From Myxococcales bacterium (GTDB lineage: Bacteria; Myxococcota_A; UBA9160; UBA4427): 64,000 nucleotides of DNA. Shown one piece after another: positions 52,528 through 60,812 of the stretch; position 1 is the stretch's first letter, and each line of letters begins with the position of its first letter. Below the pieces are notes generated by a model, which worked only from the letters and a program-made list of their open reading frames with translations, did no database searches and was not told the origin of the DNA. The stretch lies in the NCBI GenBank assembly GCA_012959805.1, contig DUCN01000098.1:381646-445645 (forward strand), written 5' to 3'. The position numbers and the translations under genes are program-made.

Positions 52528-53004
52528 TCATTCGGTCTTGGCCGTTTCGCCTTCGGCATCGAGAGCCGCACATAGCGCATGCCAGGCCAGCGTCGCGCAT
52601 TTCACTCGCATTGGGTATTCGCGAACGCCCGAAAAAACGGCGAGTTTTCTCAACCCTTCGGTTTCGGCGGGCTGACTCGGAGGGGAAGTGACCAGTTGGT
52701 GGAAACGCTCGAAGTCGTTCCGGACTTCGGGAAGGGACTTCCCCTTGACGAAATCCGTCATGAGCGAGGCGGACGCTTTTGAGATCGCGCATCCGGATCC
52801 CTGGAAGCTGACTTCCTCGACGATCTCATTGCCGTCCTCATTTAGTCCGCTGGCGCTGACCCGGGCATAGACTGTCAGTTCATCTCCGCAGAGCGGGTTG
52901 TGTCCATCGGCCTCACGGTTGGCGTCCTCGAGAACACGAAAATTCCGTGGCTTCTTGTTGTGTTCCAGGATGACTTCCTGGTAGAGCTCGCGGAGATCGT
53001 CCAT
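52528..53004 (-). CDS. sufU: Fe-S assembly sulfur-acceptor protein SufU
   Basis: SufU accepts sulfur from SufS through a zinc-bound site. The 158-aa product has the three expected cysteines and an aspartate: Cys39 and Asp41 in NPLCGDEL, Cys72 in GSGCAIS, and a third Cys at about 136 in RVKCATLAW. This is the zinc-SufU pattern rather than a scaffold IscU. It overlaps the sufS stop by one base. Confidence 0.94.
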   Translation of the reverse strand: MDDLRELYQEVILEHNKKPRNFRVLEDANREADGHNPLCGDELTVYARVSASGLNEDGNEIVEEVSFQGSGCAISKASASLMTDFVKGKSLPEVRNDFERFHQLVTSPPSQPAETEGLRKLAVFSGVREYPMRVKCATLAWHALCAALDAEGETAKTE

Positions 53005-54224
53005 CAGGCGAAGATCTCCTGTGTCTTTCGGAGTGCTTCGACCAGAGAGTCGACATCGTCTCGGGTGTTATAGAAGGAGAACGACGCACGCGCAGTCGCA
53101 GGGACGCCCATGCGTTTCATCAATGGTTGTGCACAGTGGTGGCCGGCGCGAATGGCGATTCCTTCGCCGTCGAGGATCGTTCCAATATCGTGGGGGTGCG
53201 CATCTTCGAGAACGAAGGAAATAACGGCGGCCTTTTCCTTGGCTGTTCCGATGATCCGCAGGCCTGGAATCTTGAGTAGGCGCTCGGTTGCGTAGGTCAG
53301 GAGTGTTTGTTCATAGGCGGAAATCTGGTCCATGCCGATCGCTTCGAGGTATTCGATTGCAGCACCGAACCCGATCACCGATGCGATGTCCGGGGTTCCG
53401 GCTTCGAATTTCTGGGGCACCGGCGCGAAGGTCGTTCCTTCAAAGGAAACGGATTCGATCATGTCGCCGCCGCCGAGAAAGGGTGGCATGGATTCGAGAA
53501 GCGGCAGGCGACCGTAGAGAACGCCCGCTCCGCTGGGTCCAAAAACCTTGTGGCCGGAGAGCACATAGAAGTCACAGCCTAACGCTTTGACGTCGACGCT
53601 TTGATGAGGGGCGGCCTGAGCACCGTCGACCAACGTTGTGATGCCGCGATCCCGAGCCAGTGAGGTGAGTGTATTGATGGGATTGATCGTGCCGAGTGCG
53701 TTCGAGACTGCGGTCACGGCGAGTAGCTTCGTTCGAGGTCCAAGCAGGCGTTTGAGATGTTCTAGGTCGAGTACGCCATCATCGGTGACGGCGGCCACTC
53801 GAATCGATGCGCCTTGTCGCTCGGCCAACATCTGCCACGGAACGATATTCGCGTGGTGCTCCATTGTCGTGAGTACGATTTCGTCACCATTTCCGATTTG
53901 CTGCTCGCCCCAGGTGCGGGCAACGAGGTTGATCGCCTCTGTTGCATTTCGAACGAAGATGATTTCACGTGGGTCGGGCGCGCCGATGAATCGTGCGACG
54001 AGACTGCGCACGTCTTCATATCGTTGGGTCGCCTCGGCCGAGAGCTGATAGACGCCGCGATGGATGTTGGCGTAATGGGCCGAGTAGAAGTCGGATATCG
54101 CCGAGATCACGGCTTCTGGCTTCTGGGAACTTGCTGCGCTGTCGAGATAGACGAGGTCGCGACCACGCATCTTGGTCGACAGGATCGGGAAATCCTTGCG
54201 AACTGTTTCGACGTCGAATGTCAT
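53004..54224 (-). CDS. sufS: Cysteine desulfurase SufS
   Basis: SufS mobilises sulfur from cysteine as a persulfide. The 406-aa PLP enzyme has Lys226 in VLSGHKVFGPSGAG. The persulfide-carrying cysteine is in RAGHHCAQP, in the short loop typical of group II desulfurases that work with SufU or SufE. YLDSAASSQKP and EHHANIVPW are family motifs. The gene overlaps sufD by 4 nt. Confidence 0.96.
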   Translation of the reverse strand: MTFDVETVRKDFPILSTKMRGRDLVYLDSAASSQKPEAVISAISDFYSAHYANIHRGVYQLSAEATQRYEDVRSLVARFIGAPDPREIIFVRNATEAINLVARTWGEQQIGNGDEIVLTTMEHHANIVPWQMLAERQGASIRVAAVTDDGVLDLEHLKRLLGPRTKLLAVTAVSNALGTINPINTLTSLARDRGITTLVDGAQAAPHQSVDVKALGCDFYVLSGHKVFGPSGAGVLYGRLPLLESMPPFLGGGDMIESVSFEGTTFAPVPQKFEAGTPDIASVIGFGAAIEYLEAIGMDQISAYEQTLLTYATERLLKIPGLRIIGTAKEKAAVISFVLEDAHPHDIGTILDGEGIAIRAGHHCAQPLMKRMGVPATARASFSFYNTRDDVDSLVEALRKTQEIFA

Positions 54225-55624
54225 TGGATTGCCTGACCTGCCAGCGAATCCGAGGACGAATTTGCGACGGCGTGCCCGCTGATCTCGGCGAGGCTCATTT
54301 CGACGAAAGCCATCGCTGATTCTCGAAGTGCGGGGTCCTTGATGCGCGCGATGACACCCCGTGCGAAGGCGCCAGTGAGAAGTGACTTGGCTTCTTCGAG
54401 ATCGATGCCGCGTGCCTGCATGAAGAAGAGTGCATCCGCATCGAGCTGGCCAATGGTTGAGCCGTGACTCGCTCGGATGTCATCCGCATAGATTTCGAGT
54501 TGCGGCTTGGTATCGATGGTCGCGTGATCCGACAATAAAATATTGGGATTGGACTGCGTTGCGTCGGTCTTCTGCGCGCCCGGCCGGACGAGGACTCGGC
54601 CACGAAAGACACCCTTCGACCGATCCGCGAGTACGCCTCGGTACTCCTGGTCGCTGGTGCATCGCTCCGCGGCATGGTCGACGGTCGTGAAATGATCGAG
54701 GTGCGCATGGCCGAGGCCCATGAAGAGTCCGCAGAGAGCTGCCTCAGCGCCGGGCTCGGCCAACTTGATTTCAAGTTCGCTTCGAACGAGACCTCGGCCG
54801 ACTGTGACGACATGAGAGTTGAAGACTGCGTTCCGATCCAATCGGGCATGCGCGCTGGTGAAATGAATTCGCGCATCGGCTTCCGCTTGAATCTCCAGGG
54901 TCTCGACATTCGCTCCCTCGGCAAGGAGGAATTCTGCAACGAAATTCGTAAATCCCGAAGCGGATCCAGCGGAGACATGTTCGAGCTGGAGTGTGAGTGA
55001 GCTGTTCTTTCCAGCGACGACCAGTAGGCGAGGGAATGCCGCCGAGCTCGACATGCTTGCCGCATCGTCGCTTGAGGCGGCCGCAGGATTGTCGTCGGTT
55101 GAAATGAAAAGAAGGCGGATCGGGCGATCGATCTGGGCTGACGGGTCGACCGAAACAAAAGCGCCGTCAGATAGAAAGGCGGTCTGCAATGCGACGAGTG
55201 GCTGGATCTTCAGATCGGTGAGTGTGGCCAGAATGCCGTCGAGGGATCCTGGATCGTTCTGAATCGAATCTGAGAGAGACGAAACTCGAACGCCATTCGG
55301 AAGATCCGTTAGTCTAGAAAGGCGAGCGTCGAACTCGCCATCGATGAAAACGAGTTCGGGTTCGCGGGCCAATGCTTCAACGCTCTCGAGCATGCGCGAG
55401 CTGGTGTGCTGGCTTCGGCCGACTCGCGTGAACTCCATCGCCGCGAGTGGAGCCAGGCGAGTGCCCTTCCAGTTCTCGACTCGATTCGTTGGAAGGCCCT
55501 GTTCCTTGAAACTGGCAAGGCCATCGCGACGCAGAGCCTCGATCCGACTGGCTCCGCTGTCCGAGAATTCGCCGGGCTGCAGTTGGAGCCGCAGCTGCAA
55601 GAGCGATTCGAGTGGGGCGCTCAT
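54221..55624 (-). CDS. sufD: Fe-S assembly scaffold subunit SufD
   Basis: SufD pairs with SufB in the SufBC2D complex. The 467-aa product begins with the helical N-terminal domain (FKEQGLPTNRVENWKGTRLAPL) and continues with the right-handed beta-helix core. The diagnostic C-terminal section LLSDHATIDTKPQLEIYADDIRASHGSTIGQLD carries conserved residues for Fe binding and SufB pairing. The position between sufC and sufS and 4-nt overlaps at both ends support the call. Confidence 0.94.
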   Translation of the reverse strand: MSAPLESLLQLRLQLQPGEFSDSGASRIEALRRDGLASFKEQGLPTNRVENWKGTRLAPLAAMEFTRVGRSQHTSSRMLESVEALAREPELVFIDGEFDARLSRLTDLPNGVRVSSLSDSIQNDPGSLDGILATLTDLKIQPLVALQTAFLSDGAFVSVDPSAQIDRPIRLLFISTDDNPAAASSDDAASMSSSAAFPRLLVVAGKNSSLTLQLEHVSAGSASGFTNFVAEFLLAEGANVETLEIQAEADARIHFTSAHARLDRNAVFNSHVVTVGRGLVRSELEIKLAEPGAEAALCGLFMGLGHAHLDHFTTVDHAAERCTSDQEYRGVLADRSKGVFRGRVLVRPGAQKTDATQSNPNILLSDHATIDTKPQLEIYADDIRASHGSTIGQLDADALFFMQARGIDLEEAKSLLTGAFARGVIARIKDPALRESAMAFVEMSLAEISGHAVANSSSDSLAGQAIQ

Positions 55625-56433
55625 GCCGATGCACCACTGGCGTTTTCGAGCCAGCCGTATCCCCGGGCTTCGAGTTCGAGAGCGAGGTCCTTGTCGCCGG
55701 ATCGGATGATCCGACCACCCGAGAGAACATGGACATGATCGGGAACGACGTAGTCGAGAAGCCGCTGGTAGTGCGTGATCATGAGCATGGCTCGCTCACC
55801 CGCGCGCATTTGATTGATTCCATTCGCGACGATTCGTAACGCATCGATGTCGAGTCCGGAATCGGTTTCATCGAGAATGCAGAAACACGGTTCGAGCAGA
55901 AGCATCTGAAGGATTTCGTTGCGCTTCTTCTCGCCGCCTGAGAATCCCTCGTTGATCGCGCGGCTCATCATGTCTTCCGGCATTTCGACGAGCTTCATCT
56001 TTTCGCGCAGTATGGTCAGGAAGTCGAATCCATCGAGCTCGTCGAGGCCGCGATGGCTGCGCATGGCGTTAACCGCTGTGCGCAGAAAATAGTTGTTCGC
56101 GACACCGGGGATTTCGACTGGATACTGAAAAGCGAGAAAGATGCCTTCGCGCGCGCGAATTTCGGGTGCCATGTCCACAAGATTCTTCCCGCGGAAGAGA
56201 ATTTCGCCCGAAGTGATTTCGTAACCTGGCTTTCCAACGAGGACATTGGAGAGAGTGCTCTTGCCCGAGCCGTTGGGTCCCATCACGGCGTGGACTTCAC
56301 CGGCGCGAATCTCGAGATCGATGCCCTGGAGAATCGGCGTCTCACCGGCCTTGGCATGCAGATCACGAATGCTGATCAGGACTTCCCCTTCGTTCGGGGT
56401 CGAGTCGTTTGGGGAGGAGGATTTTGTAGACAT
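55621..56433 (-). CDS. sufC: Fe-S assembly ATPase SufC
   Basis: SufC is the ABC-type ATPase that drives conformational change in SufBC2D. The 270-aa product has Walker A GPNGSGKS, the Q-loop in LAFQYPVEIPG, signature FSGGEKKRNEI, Walker B CFCILDETDSGLD and the H-loop LMITHYQRLLDY. The first 18 residues are a Ser/Pro-rich tail. Four 11-bp tandem repeats lie immediately before its ATG. Confidence 0.97.
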   Translation of the reverse strand: MSTKSSSPNDSTPNEGEVLISIRDLHAKAGETPILQGIDLEIRAGEVHAVMGPNGSGKSTLSNVLVGKPGYEITSGEILFRGKNLVDMAPEIRAREGIFLAFQYPVEIPGVANNYFLRTAVNAMRSHRGLDELDGFDFLTILREKMKLVEMPEDMMSRAINEGFSGGEKKRNEILQMLLLEPCFCILDETDSGLDIDALRIVANGINQMRAGERAMLMITHYQRLLDYVVPDHVHVLSGGRIIRSGDKDLALELEARGYGWLENASGASA

Positions 56434-56439
56434 GGATTC

Positions 56440-56483
56440 TTTCTAGGGACTTTCTAGGGACTGCCTAAGGAGCGCCTAAGGAC
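56440..56483. repeat. Four 11-bp tandem repeats between sufB and sufC
   Basis: On the plus strand the units are TTTCTAGGGAC (56440-56450), TTTCTAGGGAC (56451-56461), TGCCTAAGGAG (56462-56472) and CGCCTAAGGAC (56473-56483). All share a CTA-GGA core at an exact 11-bp period, about one helical turn. They fill most of the 67-nt gap before the sufC start. A protein-binding array or slippage product is possible. Confidence 0.75.
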
Positions 56484-56500
56484 CAACTCAGTATCAGTTA

Positions 56501-57976
56501 TCAGCCGACCGCGCCTTCGAGGCTGACCGACAAGAGATTCTGTGCTTCGACCGCGAATTCCATGGGCAACTCGCGCAAGACTTCCTTGCAGAACCCGTTC
56601 ACGATCATGGAGATCGCGTCTTCTTCGCTCATTCCGCGCTGCCGACAGAAGAAGAGCTGGTCATCGCTGATTTTGGACGTCGTTGCTTCATGTTCCACTG
56701 TGGCGCTCGAATTACTGGCTTCGAGATAGGGAAAGGTATGCGCGCCACATTGGTCGCCCATGAGAAGCGAATCGCATTGGCTGTAGTTCCGTGCGCCTTT
56801 CGCCTTCGGAGCGATCCGGACGAGGCCTCGATAGCTCTGCTCGGCATGCCCGGCGCTGATGCCCTTCGAAATGATGGTGCTCTTCGTGTCGCGTCCGATG
56901 TGGATCATCTTGGTTCCGGTGTCGGCCTGTTGTCGATGATTCGTCATGGCGACGGAATAGAACTCGCCAACGGATTCATCACCGATCAAAAGACACGACG
57001 GGTATTTCCAGGTGATCGCGGAACCGGTTTCGACCTGGGTCCATGAGATCTTTGAGCGAAAGCCTCGGCAAGCACCGCGTTTCGTTACGAAGTTGTAGAT
57101 GCCGCCTACACCCTCCGCGTTTCCCGGATACCAGTTCTGGACGGTCGAGTACTTGATCTCGGCGCGATCGAGAGCGATCAGTTCGACGACGGCGGCATGC
57201 AACTGGTTTTCATCCCGCTGTGGCGCGGTGCACCCCTCGAGATAGCTGACGTAGGCGCCCTCGTCTGCAACGAGCAGTGTTCGTTCGAACTGCCCCGTAC
57301 CTGCCGCATTGATCCGGAAATACGTCGACAGCTCCATCGGACATCGGACGCCCTTTGGGATGTAGGCGAATGATCCATCACTGAAGACTGCGGCATTCAA
57401 GCAGGCATAGAAGTTGTCGGTATAGGGTACGACCGATCCCAGATATTTTCGGATGAGTTCGGGATGCTCGTGGACAGCCTCAGAAAAGGAGCAGAAGATG
57501 ATGCCTTGCTTTTCGAGCTCGGCCTTGAAGGTCGTCGCGACCGAGACGCTATCGAAGACGGCGTCGACGGCAATCCCATTCAGGCGCTTCTGTTCGAGGA
57601 GCGAGATGCCGAGCTTGTCGTAGGTCGAAAGAAGTTCGGGATCGAGTTCGTCGAGGCTCTCAATCTTCTTCTGCTGCTTAGGCGCGCTGTAGTAAACGAT
57701 CTCGTCGAATGCGATTCGTGGGTAGGAGACTTTGGCCCATGTCGGCTCTGAATCGCCGGCGGCTAGCATCTCCCGGAACCGATGAAATGCCTTGAGTCGA
57801 TACTCGAGTAGCCACCCGGGCTCATTCTTCTTTGAGGAGATCAGCCGAACGACGTCCTCTGTCAGGCCCGGGTCGGCACGATCTTCTTCGATATCCGTGA
57901 CGAAGCCGTACTGATACTCCTGATTAGCGATTCGTTCGAGTTCTGGATTGGCGGTTGCCGCCTTCGATTCTTGCAT
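56501..57976 (-). CDS. sufB: Fe-S assembly scaffold subunit SufB
   Basis: SufB is the main scaffold on which the SUF pathway builds clusters. The 491-aa product has characteristic sequence throughout ([73 protein letters not shown]). The beta-helix core with the C-terminal [14 protein letters not shown] holds a conserved cysteine. It directly follows the Rrf2 gene by 12 nt, making it the first structural gene of the operon. Confidence 0.97.
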   Translation of the reverse strand: MQESKAATANPELERIANQEYQYGFVTDIEEDRADPGLTEDVVRLISSKKNEPGWLLEYRLKAFHRFREMLAAGDSEPTWAKVSYPRIAFDEIVYYSAPKQQKKIESLDELDPELLSTYDKLGISLLEQKRLNGIAVDAVFDSVSVATTFKAELEKQGIIFCSFSEAVHEHPELIRKYLGSVVPYTDNFYACLNAAVFSDGSFAYIPKGVRCPMELSTYFRINAAGTGQFERTLLVADEGAYVSYLEGCTAPQRDENQLHAAVVELIALDRAEIKYSTVQNWYPGNAEGVGGIYNFVTKRGACRGFRSKISWTQVETGSAITWKYPSCLLIGDESVGEFYSVAMTNHRQQADTGTKMIHIGRDTKSTIISKGISAGHAEQSYRGLVRIAPKAKGARNYSQCDSLLMGDQCGAHTFPYLEASNSSATVEHEATTSKISDDQLFFCRQRGMSEEDAISMIVNGFCKEVLRELPMEFAVEAQNLLSVSLEGAVG

Positions 57977-57988
57977 GGAGAATTTCGC

Positions 57989-58561
57989 CTAATGAGGACG
58001 ACTGGCGCGAGAGCGCGAGCCGTCGTCTGGGTTGATAGTCGTGTCGAGACCGGTATCGGCATGCGCACCGGTAGTGAGTTCAGGGCCAATGGACGATGCT
58101 CCACCGCGCCCTTCGATCTGGAGAATTCCGCGAACGTGATCGAATGCCGGACTCGGGCCTCCCCGAACGAGGTCGGCGAGGGTCACTTCTTCGAGCGCTT
58201 CTTCGACGACTCGACTGATCAGTTGCCAGGGCTCTCGAACGGCACACATGGTTTCGTGTTCGCATAACGCTGGCCCGATTGCGCAATCCGTGAGTCCGAC
58301 GGGTCCCTCGAGAACGCGAATCATTTCAGCGACTGTGAGAGCAGCGGGATCCCGAGCCAGGTGGTAACCCCCCTTCGAACCGCGATGTGAGACGAGAAGG
58401 CCTTCTTTTGCGAGCGCTTTCAAGACTTTGCTCACCATGGGGACCGGCAGATCGGAGCTGGCCGCGAGTTCGCGGGCATTCTGCGGTTCCGCACTCGCGC
58501 TTCGGGCCAATCTCGCCAGGAGTACGATGCCGTAGTCGGTCGTTTTGCTGAGTTTGAACAT
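57989..58561 (-). CDS. Rrf2-family Fe-S-responsive repressor of the suf operon
   Basis: The 190-aa product has an N-terminal Rrf2 winged helix (FKLSKTTDYGIVLLARLA; SSDLPVPMVSKVLKALAKEGLL; SHRGSKGGYHLAR). Three cysteines, Cys93, Cys100 and Cys106 in DCAIGPALCEHETMC, are spaced as expected for cluster ligation. A 45-residue C-terminal tail rich in Gly/Thr/Asp/Arg is longer than usual. It is the first gene of the suf operon, and its promoter contains matching dyads, so it most likely represses its own operon when holding a cluster. SufR- or IscR-like naming is not settled by sequence alone. Confidence 0.92.
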   Translation of the reverse strand: MFKLSKTTDYGIVLLARLARSASAEPQNARELAASSDLPVPMVSKVLKALAKEGLLVSHRGSKGGYHLARDPAALTVAEMIRVLEGPVGLTDCAIGPALCEHETMCAVREPWQLISRVVEEALEEVTLADLVRGGPSPAFDHVRGILQIEGRGGASSIGPELTTGAHADTGLDTTINPDDGSRSRASRPH

Positions 58562-58599
58562 GCCGCCCCGTTGCGAAATCCGGATCCCAGAAGTCTTCG

Positions 58600-58647
58600 A
58601 CTATATCGGACTAATATGGTCCTGTAAATACTGGACAATAACTGTCC
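58600..58647 (-). promoter_or_regulatory. suf operon promoter with two Rrf2-type operator dyads
   Basis: On the minus strand, -35 TTTACA (complement of 58623-58628) and -10 TATAGT (complement of 58600-58605) are exactly 17 bp apart, each with one mismatch to consensus. Dyad A, GGACTAATATGGTCC (plus strand 58608-58622), lies wholly within that spacer. Dyad B, GGACAATAACTGTCC (58633-58647), lies just upstream of -35. Both are GGAC-N7-GTCC with centres 25 bp apart. Occupancy of A would block RNA polymerase. Confidence 0.85.
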
Positions 58648-58701
58648 TGCATCACTTAAGTATTTGAAATTATTTAGTTATTTCGATTTCCTATTGAACC
58701 T

Positions 58702-59327
58702 TTACGTGAATCGAACGCTCGATTCCGGCCCTTCGGATTGGGCATTCACCACTGAGGGCTCAGCAGCGGCATCGTCCAGGTTCCGGGTCGAAAGCGAACT
58801 GAGTCCATGCCCACGCTCTACGACCTTGGCTGACCATCTTGTCGAAAGTATTGGCTCAGAGGCTCTCGCAGTCCATCTGCGCATCGACAGCGTCGAGCAG
58901 GCACTCCTCAGACAGATCAGCTTATTTCCCGCGACGAGGCTCACGCTGCCGCGTTCGACGAGCACGATTGCGCGCTGAAGAGGATCGAGTTCAAGAGCGG
59001 GTCGGGAATTCCGAGCGTCCAGTTGCATGGGCCAGACGTCGACCTCGACTGTCGAAGCGGGTGCTTCTTCACGAGGCTCGTCTGCTCCCTTCGTCTTTGC
59101 CGATTGTCCAAGTCACGCATGAGTTGCCCTGACCTCTCTCCAAGCCCTTTCGCGATTTTGAGAAAGACCGAGTTGGTCGGAACCATTCGCTCCGATTCGA
59201 CTTTGTGAATCGTGCTCGCGGCAACACCGCTTCGCGTAGCCAGCATTTGCAAGGTCAATTCATCTTCGACTCGGCAAGCGAGAATCTGGTGGGCCATGCC
59301 ATGGAGCGCATTCCGGGTGTCGAACAC
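58702..59327 (-). pseudogene. XRE-family regulator, frameshifted (possibly XRE-cupin)
   Basis: The N-terminal part (58941-59327) is a clear XRE helix-turn-helix: LTLQMLATRSGVAASTIHKVESERMVPTNSVFLKIAKGL. After LMRDLD, near 59098-59112, this frame runs into unlikely sequence. The adjacent frame gives a plausible linker and beta-rich start (EEAPASTVEVDVWPMQLDARN, then RAIVLVERGSVSLVAGNKL) like the beginning of a cupin domain, before it too loses sense. The gene therefore looks broken. Its start is a GTG at 59327 or an ATG at 59297. It lies directly downstream of the LuxC-like gene on the same strand. Confidence 0.5.
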
Positions 59328-59520
59328 GGTTCGCTGTCTCGCCGCATCGCCTTCTGGACTCGCCCGGTCGCTCGTAGCATACGGGCTCTCGACCTCAGAT
59401 CGGCAGACTCAAGATCAGCGACGTGAAGTCGTTCGAGGAAGACGCGTTAGGCGAAGGCGAATCGACTGAAAATTATTTATTTGAGACGAATCATCAAGTG
59501 AAACTTTCGAATGCGATGAG

Positions 59521-60807
59521 CTAGTCAGACTGAATGAAACGAGTCATGGGGGAGAACACGGGCATGCCGTCGTGTGGCCAATCGATAGGCGGAGTCTGGA
59601 GATGGCCGGGTTTTGTTATGCGCGACACCCCCAGGCGGGCGAGCAGCTCTTGGAGTTCTTCGTCTTCGTCGGGCGCAAAGCCACTGACGGCGACACTCGA
59701 TAGGCGCCCGGCAAAAGGCCCCAGACATTCCCTCAGTGCCGTCAATGTGGCGACTGGCATGAGTCGGATGAATCGATGCAGTGGGGCCGGTCGGTTAGTC
59801 GCATCGGATTCCAATGTGACGACCGAATCGATTCCTTCGAATAACATCGATGTCCCGTTGCTCTGTCGCATTCTCGCTTCTGCGACTTCATTCGCGAGAT
59901 TCGCTTGTGTTGCCGTGGGGAGGGCTCCCCGAGGCGATTTCTCATGGTATAGGTTGAGGGACTGGGTGAGTGAGTTTGCGAAAGCCGAAGATTCCGTCGG
60001 GTCGAGCCCAACCAGGTAGATGACGACGGGAGACAGACAGCCCGTTTGGTCCCAGCGCACAATGTCCAGGGCAAAATCGTTGGTGAGCTCGCGCAGCGAG
60101 TCCTGGCCTAGCACGAACTGCGAACCCAGGAGGCCGATCGAGAACTGGTGGCCGTAGGCGACGAACCGCTGATGCGGCGCGAGGCGATCGGAGATCGATC
60201 GGATGGTCTGGTCCGAGCCTGTTGCAACGACGCAGGGAGCCGTCAGTAGCTCTTCGAAGGCCACGTCTTCGGTCGAAAACGAGATGCTTTCGAACGCCGC
60301 GGCGAGGACTTGAGAGCGGGTCTCGAGGGAACGCTTGAGAAGCTTCGCCGTAATCTGATCGCCCGAGGCCTCTCGCATGAGGACCGGTGAGCCGAGGACC
60401 AAGGGCAATACGCCGCTGTGAAGGGTCGTCATTGGAAGGTCGCCGCCAGCCAGGACCGCGGTCCATTCGAAGGGCGCCAACGCGAGGAAGGCGGAATCGA
60501 GAATTGGAGAGAGCTCGCGTCTCGCGCATTCGTGGAGTGCATCAGGACGCCATGCGCGAAGTGCTGCGTCGAGACCCTCCCGCACGGTCTCTTCGTGAAA
60601 CGGCGAGGCTTCGGAGTACGCGACGGTGAGTTCCCGGCGCCAGGACGAATCCGCCTTCGTCCAATCCTCGAGCACCATGCAGACCAGGCGCAGCCTCTCT
60701 TCGAGTGGCATTGCTCGCAATGCCTCGCCCGCACGTTCGATTCGCCCTTTCGCGACCCGAGTCTGCTCTGCCATGTCGTCTGGCCACTTTATTTCGAGGT
60801 CGGTCAT
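59521..60807 (-). CDS. LuxC-like acyl-CoA/acyl-protein reductase
   Basis: LuxC-family enzymes reduce an acyl thioester with NADPH to an aldehyde via a covalent acyl-cysteine. The 428-aa product has the family's RFVAYGHQFSIGLLG and the catalytic Cys257 in RWDQTGCLSPVVIYLVG. VLAGGDLPMTTLHSGVLPLVLG forms the nucleotide-fold segment. The ATG at 60807 is chosen because the upstream 43 codons overlap the LuxE-like gene and are unconserved. It lies 5 nt after the LuxE-like gene. No luxA, luxB or luxD is present in the window, so light production is not implied. Confidence 0.87.
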   Translation of the reverse strand: MTDLEIKWPDDMAEQTRVAKGRIERAGEALRAMPLEERLRLVCMVLEDWTKADSSWRRELTVAYSEASPFHEETVREGLDAALRAWRPDALHECARRELSPILDSAFLALAPFEWTAVLAGGDLPMTTLHSGVLPLVLGSPVLMREASGDQITAKLLKRSLETRSQVLAAAFESISFSTEDVAFEELLTAPCVVATGSDQTIRSISDRLAPHQRFVAYGHQFSIGLLGSQFVLGQDSLRELTNDFALDIVRWDQTGCLSPVVIYLVGLDPTESSAFANSLTQSLNLYHEKSPRGALPTATQANLANEVAEARMRQSNGTSMLFEGIDSVVTLESDATNRPAPLHRFIRLMPVATLTALRECLGPFAGRLSSVAVSGFAPDEDEELQELLARLGVSRITKPGHLQTPPIDWPHDGMPVFSPMTRFIQSD

Positions 60808-60812
60808 GCGTG

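Noticed and set aside
58664..58978. Plus-strand open frame beginning MKLFSYFDFLLNLY
   Set aside because: It starts in the AT-rich suf upstream region, has no ribosome site, and continues antisense to the XRE pseudogene with no family resemblance.
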